In this document: positions 1-9,311 of the stretch, piece by piece | How the letters are laid out: each line of letters starts with the position of its first letter | How positions within the stretch are numbered: the first letter of the stretch is position 1 | Assembly: GCF_963662555.1 (NCBI RefSeq) | Contig: NZ_OY759719.1 | Coordinates: 62,001 to 126,000, forward strand | Direction: 5' to 3' | Origin: Thiomicrorhabdus sp. | Lineage (GTDB): Bacteria > Pseudomonadota > Gammaproteobacteria > Thiomicrospirales > Thiomicrospiraceae | Length of the DNA: 64,000 bases | Position numbers and translations under genes: made by a program | The notes under the pieces: generated by a model | Told to the model about the DNA's origin: nothing | The model's input: only the letters and a program-made list of their open reading frames with translations | Database searches by the model: none

Positions 1-111
1 ATGGATGAAGTCCCAGAAGACTCCCCAAGATACGGGGCATTGAAAGCCGAAGTGCGAGGGTATGAAAAAGTCTTAGACGTAATTAAAACCAAAAAAGGCG
101 GTGCAAAATGA
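1..111 (+). CDS. C-terminal fragment of an upstream mobile-element gene (partial)
   Basis: The reading frame is open from the first base and ends in TGA at 109-111, giving a charged 36-residue tail (ends KTKKGGAK). The stop overlaps the next start as ATGA, so the two genes are probably translationally coupled. An ATG lies at base 1, but the protein most likely begins outside the window. The tail plus the following small DNA-binding-like protein resembles the end of multi-gene recombinase modules of the Tn554 type. That assignment is inference from layout and a family impression; no catalytic motif is visible here. Confidence 0.5.
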   Translation: MDEVPEDSPRYGALKAEVRGYEKVLDVIKTKKGGAK

Positions 112-503
112 GCAAAGCAGAAACATTATTCAGAGAAGCCTTTGAACGCCTTAAAACAAACACGCCTATCAATTTACCGAAGGGAACAAAGGTCAGCCAA
201 AATAACATCGCTAAAGAGGCAGGAAAGCATCCTACAGCGCTTAAAAAAGACCGTTTCCCGTTGTTAGTGTTAGAAATACAAGATTACATAAAACAGCAAG
301 AAATTGATAGCGACATCATCAACAAAAAAAAGCAACTGCGGAAACAGCGAACACTTGAAGAGCGTTTAGCAGATTGCAAAAAGCAGCGCGATAAGCTAGC
401 TTCAATTTGCGAAGCTCAAGCCCAGCTCATTGACGACTTGAGAGACCAATTAAGTGACTGTGAAAATGGCATTAAGAATCCTACTAACCTTAATAGGATT
501 TAG
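108..503 (+). CDS. Small coiled-coil protein of a recombinase module (TnpC-like, putative)
   Basis: This is a 131-residue, highly charged protein. Residues about 25-60 (KVSQNNIAKEAGKHPTALKK) look like a helix-turn-helix, and residues about 65-118 are a predicted coiled coil rich in K, E, Q and D. No enzymatic motif is visible. Its start overlaps the preceding stop (ATGA), so it is the last gene of an operon that extends left of the window. Small HTH/coiled-coil proteins of this kind accompany clustered tyrosine recombinases in Tn554-like elements and genomic islands, where the small partner modulates recombination. I infer that role here. A hairpin follows the gene at 562-587. Confidence 0.5.
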   Translation: MSKAETLFREAFERLKTNTPINLPKGTKVSQNNIAKEAGKHPTALKKDRFPLLVLEIQDYIKQQEIDSDIINKKKQLRKQRTLEERLADCKKQRDKLASICEAQAQLIDDLRDQLSDCENGIKNPTNLNRI

Positions 504-561
504 CCAACCGACTGAAATCATAGAATTGAGGTGCTGAAGTTTAACTCAAATATTTTTTTAG

Positions 562-587
562 GCGAAAGACTGAAATCAGTTTTTCGC
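562..587. terminator. Near-perfect 12-bp stem hairpin between convergent genes
   Basis: Arms 562-573 and 576-587 pair over 12 positions with one G-T pair and a two-base loop. The core ACTGAAATCAGT is flanked by GCGAAA and TTTCGC. An 11-base direct repeat of part of it (GACTGAAATCA) lies at 510-520 and 569-579. Placed between two convergent genes it could be a bidirectional terminator, but no T tract follows. A recombination-related palindrome at the end of the element module is an alternative. Confidence 0.45.
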
Positions 588-602
588 ACATAAACATTCT
601 CG

Positions 603-1283
603 CTACATAAAGAATTTGCCTTCTATTTCGAATCCAAGCGGCTCAGGGTTTGGCAAAACTTTAACTTTTTGTAATTCCCCTTTTCGAGTATATCTGTCAA
701 AAATTGATTCATTACCATACCCTTGAATATGTCGGCCTGAATCCCTTTCGATCCAGGCACTACATACGATGCCAACAAATTCTTTATAACGCTGCCTTTT
801 GGCCAAAGGTAAAGAAGTCTGAAAACATTCTTTGTATGGAGCTCTCATATTAGCCTGAGGGTGTTGATTATGGTCATAATTCCACCAAACACTTATTCTG
901 ATTTCACCGAAGCTTGCATCAGACCAATTGATTACAGTGTTTTCACCAGCAATTGAGGTTATGAGGTATCCTGATTCTTGTCGCTCTTTATTATCCCAAT
1001 TGAGAGAAATTTTTCCAGATTCAATAGCCTTATTTAGAGCCAATGTAACTAGCTTTCTATAAGGGTTCATATTTGTTTTTGGTGTATTAATAGACTTTAC
1101 TGGATAAGTTTTTTGTAGGGTTTTTATGGCATTTTTCCAACCATTCAGAGATCCATTCTCTTCCGCAACCGTGTCTAATGCGACATGTAAAGGGATCTGT
1201 TCTTTTTTGGCCAAGGCTTTAGCGTCCTGCTTGAGCCTTTTTACTGTTCGGCCTGAAGGGAATTTGAGGGTATCGGGTAACAT
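603..1283 (-). CDS. Unrecognised protein of the accessory region
   Basis: The reading frame runs from 1361, but the start at 1283 (protein begins MLPDTLKFPSGRTVKRLK) has GGAG nine bases upstream, whereas the longer starts lack a ribosome site. This gives about 226 residues. The first 50 residues (PSGRTVKRLKQDAKALAKKE) are basic and helical and look like a nucleic-acid-binding segment. The rest (about 70-226) is an alpha/beta domain with many aromatic residues (WWNYDHN) and no motif I recognise. It sits convergent to the recombinase-associated gene and upstream of a SIR2 defence gene, so it is probably island cargo. I assign no function. Confidence 0.55.
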   Translation of the reverse strand: MLPDTLKFPSGRTVKRLKQDAKALAKKEQIPLHVALDTVAEENGSLNGWKNAIKTLQKTYPVKSINTPKTNMNPYRKLVTLALNKAIESGKISLNWDNKERQESGYLITSIAGENTVINWSDASFGEIRISVWWNYDHNQHPQANMRAPYKECFQTSLPLAKRQRYKEFVGIVCSAWIERDSGRHIQGYGNESIFDRYTRKGELQKVKVLPNPEPLGFEIEGKFFM

Positions 1284-1527
1284 GTTATATTGCTCCATAA
1301 TAATGTTTTTTTGCGTGTGCCGCCGACAAGCCATACGTAAACAACAAAATGTACGGTTCAATATTTGATTTTATACCTGCTATCCAGAAGGGGATTTTAC
1401 CAATGGTCGGCCGTAAGCTTGCAGAAAGCTTCCAAATCATATTACCCATTTACAAAAAAAGACGCAACTAATACTATTCTAGCTACTCGAGTTTAACAAA
1501 CCAAATAAAATAACGTAGACTACTTAT

Positions 1528-4500
1528 ATGCAATTCATTCCAAATGGCCCAGACATACCGAACGACCTTCTTCAAGCTCACGAAGAAGGAAGAGTAGTCT
1601 TCTTTTGCGGGGCAGGGATTTCTTACCCAGCAGGCTTACCAGGCTTTGAAGCTTTAGTCGAGAGTATTTATGAATCCCTTAATGAGGAAAAAGCGCCGTT
1701 GGAAGAAAGCTCTTTTCAAAGAGCTCAGTATGATGTCACTCTGGATTTACTAGAGCGAAGAATTACTGGTAACCGGCTAACAGTTCGCAGTGCTTTAAAA
1801 AACTCTCTAAACCCTGATTTATCTTTAAGTAACGCGACTAAAACTCACGAATCACTGATAAAGCTCGGAACGGACAATTATGGTTCATTACGAATTGTAA
1901 CGACCAACTTTGACCATATATTTGAAGAAGCTGCTAGTCTTTTAAAAGTTGAAATAAATTCTTATGCAGCGCCTATGCTTCCAACCCCCAAAGTTAGCCG
2001 TTGGAACGGACTGATATATCTTCACGGGGTATTACCTGAAACAAATGATATAGAGGCATTCAATCGTCTGGTAATAACCAGCGGTGACTTTGGTTTAGCC
2101 TATCTGACAGAAAGATGGGCATCTCGATTTGTCAGTGAACTATTTAGAAACTTTGTCGTTTGTTTTGTTGGATACAGTATCAATGATCCTGTTCTAAGGT
2201 ACATGATGGATGCATTAGCCGCTGATAGGATGCTAGGGGAAAACACGGCTCTTTCATATGCATTTGGAACCTACGATGGCGCTGCAAATAAAGACTCAGC
2301 TACGGAAGAATGGAGTTCAAAGGGAGTCGTACCCGTACTATTTGATAAAAATCACGGACGTTCAAAATTACACGAAACCTTAGAAGCTTGGGCTGAAATG
2401 TATCAAGATGGAATTACAGGTAAAGAGAGTATTGTCACTCAAAATGCTTTGGCTACCCCTTCGTCAAGTACCGTTCAGGATGACTATGTAGGACGAGTAA
2501 TTTGGGCTCTTTCCGATGAATCTGGCAGCCCTGCAAAACGTTTCGCTCACTTAACTCCAACCCCTTCATTAGATTGGCTCCAATATTTCAGCCAAAACAA
2601 CTTCAAATATTCTGACTTAAAAATGTTTGGCATTAATCCTAGCCCTAAGAAAGATTCTGATATCGAATTTAGCCTAATACACAGACCTTCTCCTCATTTT
2701 ATCTCTGCAAAAATGTCATTACTTTCTCAACCTGATTCTTATAGCCAGTGGGACAGCATTATGAGTCATTTAGGCACTTGGATAAGCTACCATTTGAATG
2801 ACCCTATGCTTCTGGTTTGGTTTGCTGAGCGAGGAGGTAAGCTAAATTCAAATTTAATTCACATTGTTGAAAATAGACTAAAAGAACTTCATAAACTAAA
2901 GGGAAAAGAGGATACCGTTTCATTAGATAAAATTAAGAAAGCTTCTCCAAATGGCATACCTTCAAGTTTAATGGAGAGGCTATGGGGTCTGTTTTTGAAT
3001 GACAAGGTAAAAACGATACGACACTGGAGTCGAATGAATCTATATGACTGGGCAGACAAACTCAAATATAGTGGATTAACGCCAAGTCTTCGTTTTGAAC
3101 TTCGAGAAATTCTCGCACCAAAAATTCAAATTGAAAAACCATTTAGAATAGATAAGTTAGACTGCCCCAATAGCGCGGAAAGAATTTCGGATTTAGTCAG
3201 GTTTGAATTAACTTTAGCTGAGGATCATCCAAAATCAGCCATTAAACATATCTCAGATGATACATTAAATGGGGTTCTTCCCCTATTACTGAATGAGTTA
3301 CAGCAACTTTTACTTGATGCACTAGACCTAAATAGTGAGCTTGGTACAATTGATGAACACCATGACAATTCTTTCTTTGACCTGCCTTCAATCAGTGAGC
3401 ACTTTCAAAATAAAAGGTCTCGTCAGTGGACAATCCTTATTGAGTTGTTAAGAGATTCTTGGCTCGACACTTATAACAATGACCCAAATAAAGCTAGGGT
3501 AATTGCCGAAACTTGGTTTTCACTTCCTTACCCTGTATTTAAGAGATTGGCTTTTTTTGCGGCTAGTCATGAGAATTGTATTCCCTCGAAAATTTGGATT
3601 CATTGGTTAACTCAAGATAATACATGGTGGTTATGGACTCCTGAAACAAAGAGAGAAACTATGCGATTAATTTCTTTGAGAGGAGCCAAAACTAAAAAGT
3701 ATCAGACAGTCTTAGAAGAAGCCATTTTAAAAGGACCTCCTAAAAACAATTTTAAACTAGACATTGATGATGACGAAAGCTTCCAAAAACATTGTGACAG
3801 AAGCATTTGGCTTCTCTTAGCTAAACTTAATCAATCTGGAGCTCATTTAGGAACAGGAGCAGAAAAAAAATTTAAGAAACTTTCGGATAAATATCCAGAG
3901 TGGAAGCTTTCAAAGTATGAGCAAGAGGAGTTTTCATATTGGATGAGTGGCACTGGAGACCCTGACTATGAAGAAAGCCAAACTATTGATATAGTTCCCC
4001 ACAAACTAGAAGAAATCATTGATTGGATAAAGCACCCAAAGAAAAAAGAAAGTCCTTGGATGTACAGGGATAACTGGGAAGAAACATGCCTCAAAAAGCC
4101 TTGTCATGTTTTGGCAGCACTTTCTCACATAGCTTCAGAAAAAGAATGGCCAATCGATAAATGGAATACTGCCTTAAATTCGTGGAGTAGAAATCTACGG
4201 ATTCCAATTAAATTATGGAAACACATTTACGTTCAATTCAATTTGATGTCAGAGAAAACTTTAATAAATGTTTCTCATAGTTTAGGGTGGTTGTTAGAAA
4301 AACTCTCTTCCAGTAACCGAATTCCTGATGAAGAACTTATTCAACTGTCAGAAAGGTTGCTTAATGTACAAGAAAATGTAGATGATTTTGAATTTCAAGA
4401 CGACATTACTAGTCAAGCTATAAACCATTCTATAGGACACTTAACTAAAGCCCTGATCAATGTCTGGTTTAAAGGAAAACCAGAAGATGGGGACTTACTT

Positions 4501-5334
4501 CCAGAACGGTTATCTAAAATTTTCACAAAACTAACGAATGTTAAAAAATCGCCATATTTGCTTGCAAGGGTTGTCTTGGCTTCTCAGCTTATAGCCCTAC
4601 ATCGAGTTGATACAAATTGGACAAGACGCAACCTTTTACCACTATTTAACTGGAATGATTATCCAGAAGAAGCAAAGGCTGTTTGGCAAGGTTTCCTTTG
4701 GGCTCCTCGTATTTATCAGCCTCTAATGATAGAGCTAAAAAGTAATCTACTTGCCACTGCAAGCAGATATGAAGAACTAGATAACTACGATACTCAGTTT
4801 GCCTCATTTTTGACCCACCTAGCATTAAACAAGCTAGAAGGCTTCACGGACTCCGAGTTTAAGGATGCAATAACCAACCTTTCTGAAAAAGGCATTCAAC
4901 AAGTTGTAGATACTCTCTACTCTGCATTTTCAAGTTCAGGAGACAAAAAGGAATCTTACCTAGTGAATAGGGTAATTCCTTTTTGGGAAAATATTTGGCC
5001 AAAATCTAACCAATACATAACACAAGATGTGAGCGAATCACTAGCGAAACTATGTGTTGAAGCAGGAGAGTATTTCCCCACTGCCTTTACAGTTTTCCAA
5101 CACTGGATTATTCCAGTAGCACATCCAGATTATGTTGTTCACCGACTGTATGAAACAAACATTTCTAAGCAGTTTCCCGAAGAAGCTTTAAGCTTTTTAG
5201 ATAAGCTAATTGAGAATCAAATTTGGCGTCCAGAGGAATTATCTTCATGCTTAGAGTTAATTATCCAAAGTAAACCTAATTTAAACACGTCTCCAGCCTA
5301 CAGAAGGCTACGTGCATACTTACAGCAGGCCTAG
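1528..5334 (+). CDS. SIR2-domain anti-phage protein, Dsr1-like
   Basis: This 1268-residue protein has an N-terminal SIR2-type NAD-hydrolysing domain: GAGIS at 28-32 for nucleotide binding, TTNFDH at 125-130, the catalytic-type histidine in YLHG at 164-167, and FVGYSINDP near 210. The remaining ~950 residues are a long helical, tryptophan-rich region without recognisable catalytic motifs, probably a sensor or scaffold. Size and layout match bacterial defence-associated sirtuins; my best match is the Dsr1 type with a DUF4020-like C-terminal region. Known members deplete NAD+ when triggered by a phage protein, causing abortive infection. That activity is inferred from family and island context. 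The gene stands alone, with a thioredoxin-like gene 45 bases downstream. Codon use is AT-rich like its accessory neighbours. Confidence 0.75.
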   Translation: MQFIPNGPDIPNDLLQAHEEGRVVFFCGAGISYPAGLPGFEALVESIYESLNEEKAPLEESSFQRAQYDVTLDLLERRITGNRLTVRSALKNSLNPDLSLSNATKTHESLIKLGTDNYGSLRIVTTNFDHIFEEAASLLKVEINSYAAPMLPTPKVSRWNGLIYLHGVLPETNDIEAFNRLVITSGDFGLAYLTERWASRFVSELFRNFVVCFVGYSINDPVLRYMMDALAADRMLGENTALSYAFGTYDGAANKDSATEEWSSKGVVPVLFDKNHGRSKLHETLEAWAEMYQDGITGKESIVTQNALATPSSSTVQDDYVGRVIWALSDESGSPAKRFAHLTPTPSLDWLQYFSQNNFKYSDLKMFGINPSPKKDSDIEFSLIHRPSPHFISAKMSLLSQPDSYSQWDSIMSHLGTWISYHLNDPMLLVWFAERGGKLNSNLIHIVENRLKELHKLKGKEDTVSLDKIKKASPNGIPSSLMERLWGLFLNDKVKTIRHWSRMNLYDWADKLKYSGLTPSLRFELREILAPKIQIEKPFRIDKLDCPNSAERISDLVRFELTLAEDHPKSAIKHISDDTLNGVLPLLLNELQQLLLDALDLNSELGTIDEHHDNSFFDLPSISEHFQNKRSRQWTILIELLRDSWLDTYNNDPNKARVIAETWFSLPYPVFKRLAFFAASHENCIPSKIWIHWLTQDNTWWLWTPETKRETMRLISLRGAKTKKYQTVLEEAILKGPPKNNFKLDIDDDESFQKHCDRSIWLLLAKLNQSGAHLGTGAEKKFKKLSDKYPEWKLSKYEQEEFSYWMSGTGDPDYEESQTIDIVPHKLEEIIDWIKHPKKKESPWMYRDNWEETCLKKPCHVLAALSHIASEKEWPIDKWNTALNSWSRNLRIPIKLWKHIYVQFNLMSEKTLINVSHSLGWLLEKLSSSNRIPDEELIQLSERLLNVQENVDDFEFQDDITSQAINHSIGHLTKALINVWFKGKPEDGDLLPERLSKIFTKLTNVKKSPYLLARVVLASQLIALHRVDTNWTRRNLLPLFNWNDYPEEAKAVWQGFLWAPRIYQPLMIELKSNLLATASRYEELDNYDTQFASFLTHLALNKLEGFTDSEFKDAITNLSEKGIQQVVDTLYSAFSSSGDKKESYLVNRVIPFWENIWPKSNQYITQDVSESLAKLCVEAGEYFPTAFTVFQHWIIPVAHPDYVVHRLYETNISKQFPEEALSFLDKLIENQIWRPEELSSCLELIIQSKPNLNTSPAYRRLRAYLQQA

Positions 5335-5379
5335 TAAAAATATAGAGTAAACGAAATTAATTAACACAAAGGAAATAAA

Positions 5380-5937
5380 GTGGTAAGCCTAACAACACCA
5401 GTATGTAATTTTGATGCGCCAGCAATCGATTTTGAGCTCCCTGATGCTTATAAAAAAATGTGGAACCTTGAAAAAGCAAAAGGCCAAAATGGCACCTTAA
5501 TTGCCTTCATCTGCAATCATTGTCCATACATCAAAGCGATTCTCCCAAGGCTTGTTGAAGATGTTAGAAAGCTTAAAGACGAATATGGAGTTAATACAGT
5601 AGCAATCATGTCTAACGACCAGTCTTTGAATGAAGAAGATTCAACTGAAAATATGATTCGTATTTCTGAAGAAATGGATTTCTCATTTCCTTACCTAATT
5701 GATGAGACACAAGAAATTGCTAAAGCATACGGTGCAGTATGTACCCCCGACTTTTTCGGGTTTTCAAAAGACATGACACTGCAATACCGAGGCCGCTTTG
5801 ATGAATCAAGAAAAGAGACTTCGCCAGAAGGTGTGCGTAGAGATTTATTAGAAGCGATGCAACAAATAGCTAAAACGGGTCAAGGGCCTTTAGAACAAAT
5901 ACCAAGTATGGGCTGTTCAATTAAGTGGAAAAACTAA
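5380..5937 (+). CDS. Thioredoxin-like (AhpC/TSA-superfamily) protein
   Basis: A 185-residue protein of the thioredoxin fold, covering the usual length of this cytosolic peroxiredoxin-like family. The redox site is CNHCPYIKA near residue 46-54; the cis-proline loop (VCTPDFFGF) lies near 125. The start is GTG at 5380, preceded by AAGGAA at 5369-5374. Families with this motif are usually single chromosomal genes of unknown substrate. The last ~120 bases are repeated, nearly identical, at 9361-9488, with an ATPase gene in between. The gene may therefore be the insertion target of a mobile element, or a copy carried by one. Confidence 0.8.
   Translation: MVSLTTPVCNFDAPAIDFELPDAYKKMWNLEKAKGQNGTLIAFICNHCPYIKAILPRLVEDVRKLKDEYGVNTVAIMSNDQSLNEEDSTENMIRISEEMDFSFPYLIDETQEIAKAYGAVCTPDFFGFSKDMTLQYRGRFDESRKETSPEGVRRDLLEAMQQIAKTGQGPLEQIPSMGCSIKWKN
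5810..5927 (+). repeat. Left copy of a ~118-bp direct repeat in the thioredoxin-like gene's 3' end
   Basis: This segment matches 9361-9478 with about four mismatches in 118 bases, at a fixed offset of 3551. Just upstream, over the 31 bases before 5810, identity falls to roughly 74 percent by hand alignment. The abrupt step marks a likely recombination boundary. The pair flanks the HD/ATPase gene and resembles the left and right attachment sites of an element that targets this gene's 3' end. Confidence 0.7.
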
Positions 5938-6092
5938 TTGAAAATGCTCAACTTCTCTCCAGAGAACTCAAACATTAATTCGCAACCGTGCATAATAGGT
6001 AGCCAATCTTGACAATAAATCTGAGAAACTCTAAAAACAAAATTAATTGATAATTGTCGGGATAAATAAAGGAAATATTGAGGAATTAAGGT

Positions 6093-9083
6093 ATGTCTGA
6101 CGCATTGCAAAAACATCTCAAGAATAAAGCCACTGAGCAAGAACAACTTAGCATTTTATTAAGTCAATGGGATTTTGATAAAAAATTAGTTCCTAAAGCA
6201 TTACAAAATGTTGGTCAACTATTTCCTCATTTCAGCCTACATGATCAATCACACAGTGATCAAATTTTGATAAATATTGAACGAATACTTGGTCCGAATA
6301 GAATCTCTCAACTAAGTGCAACTGATACTTGGCTTCTTTTAGAAGCAGCTTATTGGCACGATACAGGGATGATAATTGCCTATTCAACAATGGATGAAGA
6401 TATTCATGAAAATCCAGATTTTAAAGAATATATCCGTGAAGTTGCCAATGATACAAGTAATGAATTGAGTCAGTTTGCTCACTTCTTTAATTCTCAAGAT
6501 CTTTCAAAAGCATTTATTGGAGCCAAAGACCCTTTAGACGCGATTAATAAACTTCGTTTTCTTATGGCTGAATGGTACAGACGACCTCATGCAAATAAAT
6601 CTGAAAAAACTGTCAACAATCCTATCTCTGAGTTAAATCTCAACTCTCCACGAACCGAATTGATTCCAAATAGACTTTTTAAGCTTCTTGGAAAAATTTG
6701 CAGAATCCATGGGGAATCATTTGAAACGTTACTTGCTGAGTTAGACTACAAAGAAGCAGGAATTTCTAACGATGATTGTCATCCAAGATTTATAGCATGT
6801 TTACTTCGTTTGGGTGATCTTCTTGATATTGATGACAACCGCTTTTGTCCAGTAATGCAAAGACTAGTAGGAAATAATCGACCATCCTTAACAAAAGCCC
6901 ATGAAGATAAGCACAGCAGCATCAAGCATTTAAGAATTGACCCTGAACGTATTGAAATCACCGCTATGACTGAAACAGAAAGCGGATATTTAGAACAGTG
7001 GAAATGGTTTGATTGGATAAAAAAAGAAATTCAGCAACAAATGTCGCAGTGGAGGGACATAACACCCTCACCAGAGTTTGGATTACTACCCACTATTGGA
7101 AAAATTAAAGTAGAAATTCAGGATAAAAAATTAATCTTATCTGAAGGAAAAAGACCTGAGTTCTCTCTAAACTCTAATGGGGTGATGCGTTTATTAAAAG
7201 GTCAGAATTTTTATAATCAAAATGACACAATTCGTGAGTTATTACAGAACTCTGTAGATGCAACTCTTATTCGCTCATGGTTAGAGAATAAAGCCTTCGA
7301 CGACAACAAAATAAAGGATTATCCAGACGAAGACTCACCAAGTTATTTTGAACGATTTCCGATTGAAATCAGCTTTAATCGAGAACGAGAAGCAGAAGAC
7401 AAGTCGAAGGTTATTTGGTCTGTAACGATAAAAGATCAAGGCATAGGAATTAGCTCAGAAGACTTAAAATTTGTATTACAGGTTGGTGGCTCCTCATCAA
7501 ACAAGGCTAGACAAAAAATCATTAATGACATGCCCGAGTGGTTGAGACCATCTGGTACTTTTGGAATAGGTTTTCAAAGTGTTTTTATGTGGACGGATAA
7601 AGTGAAAATCCTAACACAAAGCAGTTACGATAATGACCAGTTAAAAATTGAAGTTAACAACCCAAATGGTGTATTACAAGGGTTAGCAACGATTGAGCTA
7701 ATTTCAAATACAAAACATATCAAAAAACTGGGCACTGAATTAACCTTTGAAATAGAGGTAGACAAAACGCCAAAGAACATCTCTTATAGGTATGGTTCAC
7801 TTGTTGAAAAGGCATATTCAGAAAATGATTGGTTTTTAGAGCAAGAATTACCAGCCAAGATTATATCTCTTGTGGATGAAGCCTCTGATTTTTCTCAAGG
7901 AAGCCTCATTCGTATAGATATAAACTACAATTCAACAAAATATCAAACTGAATTACCTACCCACAATAAATCAAAAAATTTTATACAAGCAACCAATAGC
8001 TTCTCAAAGCTCTATTTAGAAAATGAACGAGATATTCGATACAGAAGTAGCCTCTCTTATAGAGGGCAGAATATAGAAAAATTTAACTCTGTATATGATT
8101 TTTTTGCCATTGAATTGGACTTATATTCAGGGAAAGCAAGTGATTGGGTAACCATTAGTAGAAATGATTTAACAGAACTAGGAAAGCAAAATATAAATTC
8201 TGTGGTCAAAAAGAATTTGGGTTATTGGATCAAGCAAAATGGAAGCATGATTTCTTCAAAGCCTCACATAAAAGCTCGCGTCTCTGCAATCTGCCATATG
8301 TGGAAGGATGACATAGACATAGATCCAGATTGGATCCACATTTCCAATAAATATAAGTCCGATTGGACTGCATTTGAAGGAACCTATGAAGGGAATACTG
8401 AATACCACTCAATTAAAAATTCAATGAAGGTGGGAGTTAAATTGATTCTTGACCACATTCAAGCAAACGAAACTTTAGATGATAACAAAGTTTTCTTTTT
8501 TAATGAGTTAAACAGTCGTGAATCGTTATTTATAACAGAACTTTGGTTAAAGGAGTGGATCGACACCTCTGAAAACAATGGGATTCGTTACAGCACAGTA
8601 GAATACAAAGACGATAATTCAAAACAAACTAGACTAATTCGCATAGCAGAATTAATCCAAATTTCTGAAAGTCAAAGCAAGGTACAAATATCTGACGACG
8701 AATTGGTTAAATTTATCGAAATCTCTTTGAAAACCAGTTTTCAAAGTTTCCGGCTTTTTATTCCTTTATTTGATTACTTTAATGGAATAAAAAATCTTGA
8801 AAAATTGGTAATGACAAATACTGTTATTCATGGTCATTTTGAAAACGTCATTCCATACTCCCCAGAAAAATCAATATTGCTACCTTTTTTTGTATTGATT
8901 AAAGATAGAAAGCCTAAATTAAACCTTGAACGATTTGATGATTTTATCGATGCAGTTAAGAACAAGCTCCCTGAGGAATTACCTGTGCAACAAATAAAAG
9001 AGATTTACGAAGAAGTTATTAAATATTTTGACACGTTAATGACGGATTCAAATATATGGAAGGATATGCGTAATCCAAGTTAA
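6093..9083 (+). CDS. HD-domain plus Hsp90-type (GHKL) ATPase protein, putative defence gene
   Basis: A 996-residue protein. The N-terminal part carries an HD-like metal site (HDQSHSDQI at 50-58 and YWHDTGM at 88-93), which in related proteins acts on nucleotides or phosphoesters. A GHKL/Hsp90-type ATPase follows: N-box IRELLQNSVDA near 377-388, DQGIG near 448, and GTFGIGFQSVF near 487. The ~400-residue C-terminal half has no motif I recognise. Large HD-ATPase proteins of this build are known from bacterial conflict islands; which phage it would act on, and how, is unknown. AAGG lies just before the ATG. The gene stands alone between two copies of a thioredoxin-gene 3' end, which supports acquisition as a cassette. 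Confidence 0.7.
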   Translation: MSDALQKHLKNKATEQEQLSILLSQWDFDKKLVPKALQNVGQLFPHFSLHDQSHSDQILINIERILGPNRISQLSATDTWLLLEAAYWHDTGMIIAYSTMDEDIHENPDFKEYIREVANDTSNELSQFAHFFNSQDLSKAFIGAKDPLDAINKLRFLMAEWYRRPHANKSEKTVNNPISELNLNSPRTELIPNRLFKLLGKICRIHGESFETLLAELDYKEAGISNDDCHPRFIACLLRLGDLLDIDDNRFCPVMQRLVGNNRPSLTKAHEDKHSSIKHLRIDPERIEITAMTETESGYLEQWKWFDWIKKEIQQQMSQWRDITPSPEFGLLPTIGKIKVEIQDKKLILSEGKRPEFSLNSNGVMRLLKGQNFYNQNDTIRELLQNSVDATLIRSWLENKAFDDNKIKDYPDEDSPSYFERFPIEISFNREREAEDKSKVIWSVTIKDQGIGISSEDLKFVLQVGGSSSNKARQKIINDMPEWLRPSGTFGIGFQSVFMWTDKVKILTQSSYDNDQLKIEVNNPNGVLQGLATIELISNTKHIKKLGTELTFEIEVDKTPKNISYRYGSLVEKAYSENDWFLEQELPAKIISLVDEASDFSQGSLIRIDINYNSTKYQTELPTHNKSKNFIQATNSFSKLYLENERDIRYRSSLSYRGQNIEKFNSVYDFFAIELDLYSGKASDWVTISRNDLTELGKQNINSVVKKNLGYWIKQNGSMISSKPHIKARVSAICHMWKDDIDIDPDWIHISNKYKSDWTAFEGTYEGNTEYHSIKNSMKVGVKLILDHIQANETLDDNKVFFFNELNSRESLFITELWLKEWIDTSENNGIRYSTVEYKDDNSKQTRLIRIAELIQISESQSKVQISDDELVKFIEISLKTSFQSFRLFIPLFDYFNGIKNLEKLVMTNTVIHGHFENVIPYSPEKSILLPFFVLIKDRKPKLNLERFDDFIDAVKNKLPEELPVQQIKEIYEEVIKYFDTLMTDSNIWKDMRNPS

Positions 9084-9311
9084 AGAAGGTGACATTAAGC
9101 AAATGCCTTGACTATCTATAATCTACCCCGAATAGGAAGTAAAACCAGCTAAGTGCAGTTTTTCTCATCAACTAACGGTATAGACAAAATTATGTATATA
9201 ATTGTACTAAAAATAGAAAAACTTATAGACATTAACCAAAGTGACATAAATCCATACTTTTCAAAGTATCTAGGTATTGTCTATAGAAAGGTCTGTTTAC
9301 TGTGTAAAAGT

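Noticed and set aside
108..503. Assignment to the GmtX gamma-mobile-trio family
   Set aside because: Sequence lacks the motifs I associate with GmtX, and no neighbours are visible to support it.
5934..6146. Minus-strand 70-codon frame between the thioredoxin-like and ATPase genes
   Set aside because: Overlaps both the thioredoxin stop and the ATPase start region; no ribosome site.
9153..9311. Open frame continuing upstream of the thioredoxin remnant
   Set aside because: The sequence before 9312 has no similarity to the thioredoxin family and runs into the ATPase downstream region; the frame is accidental.
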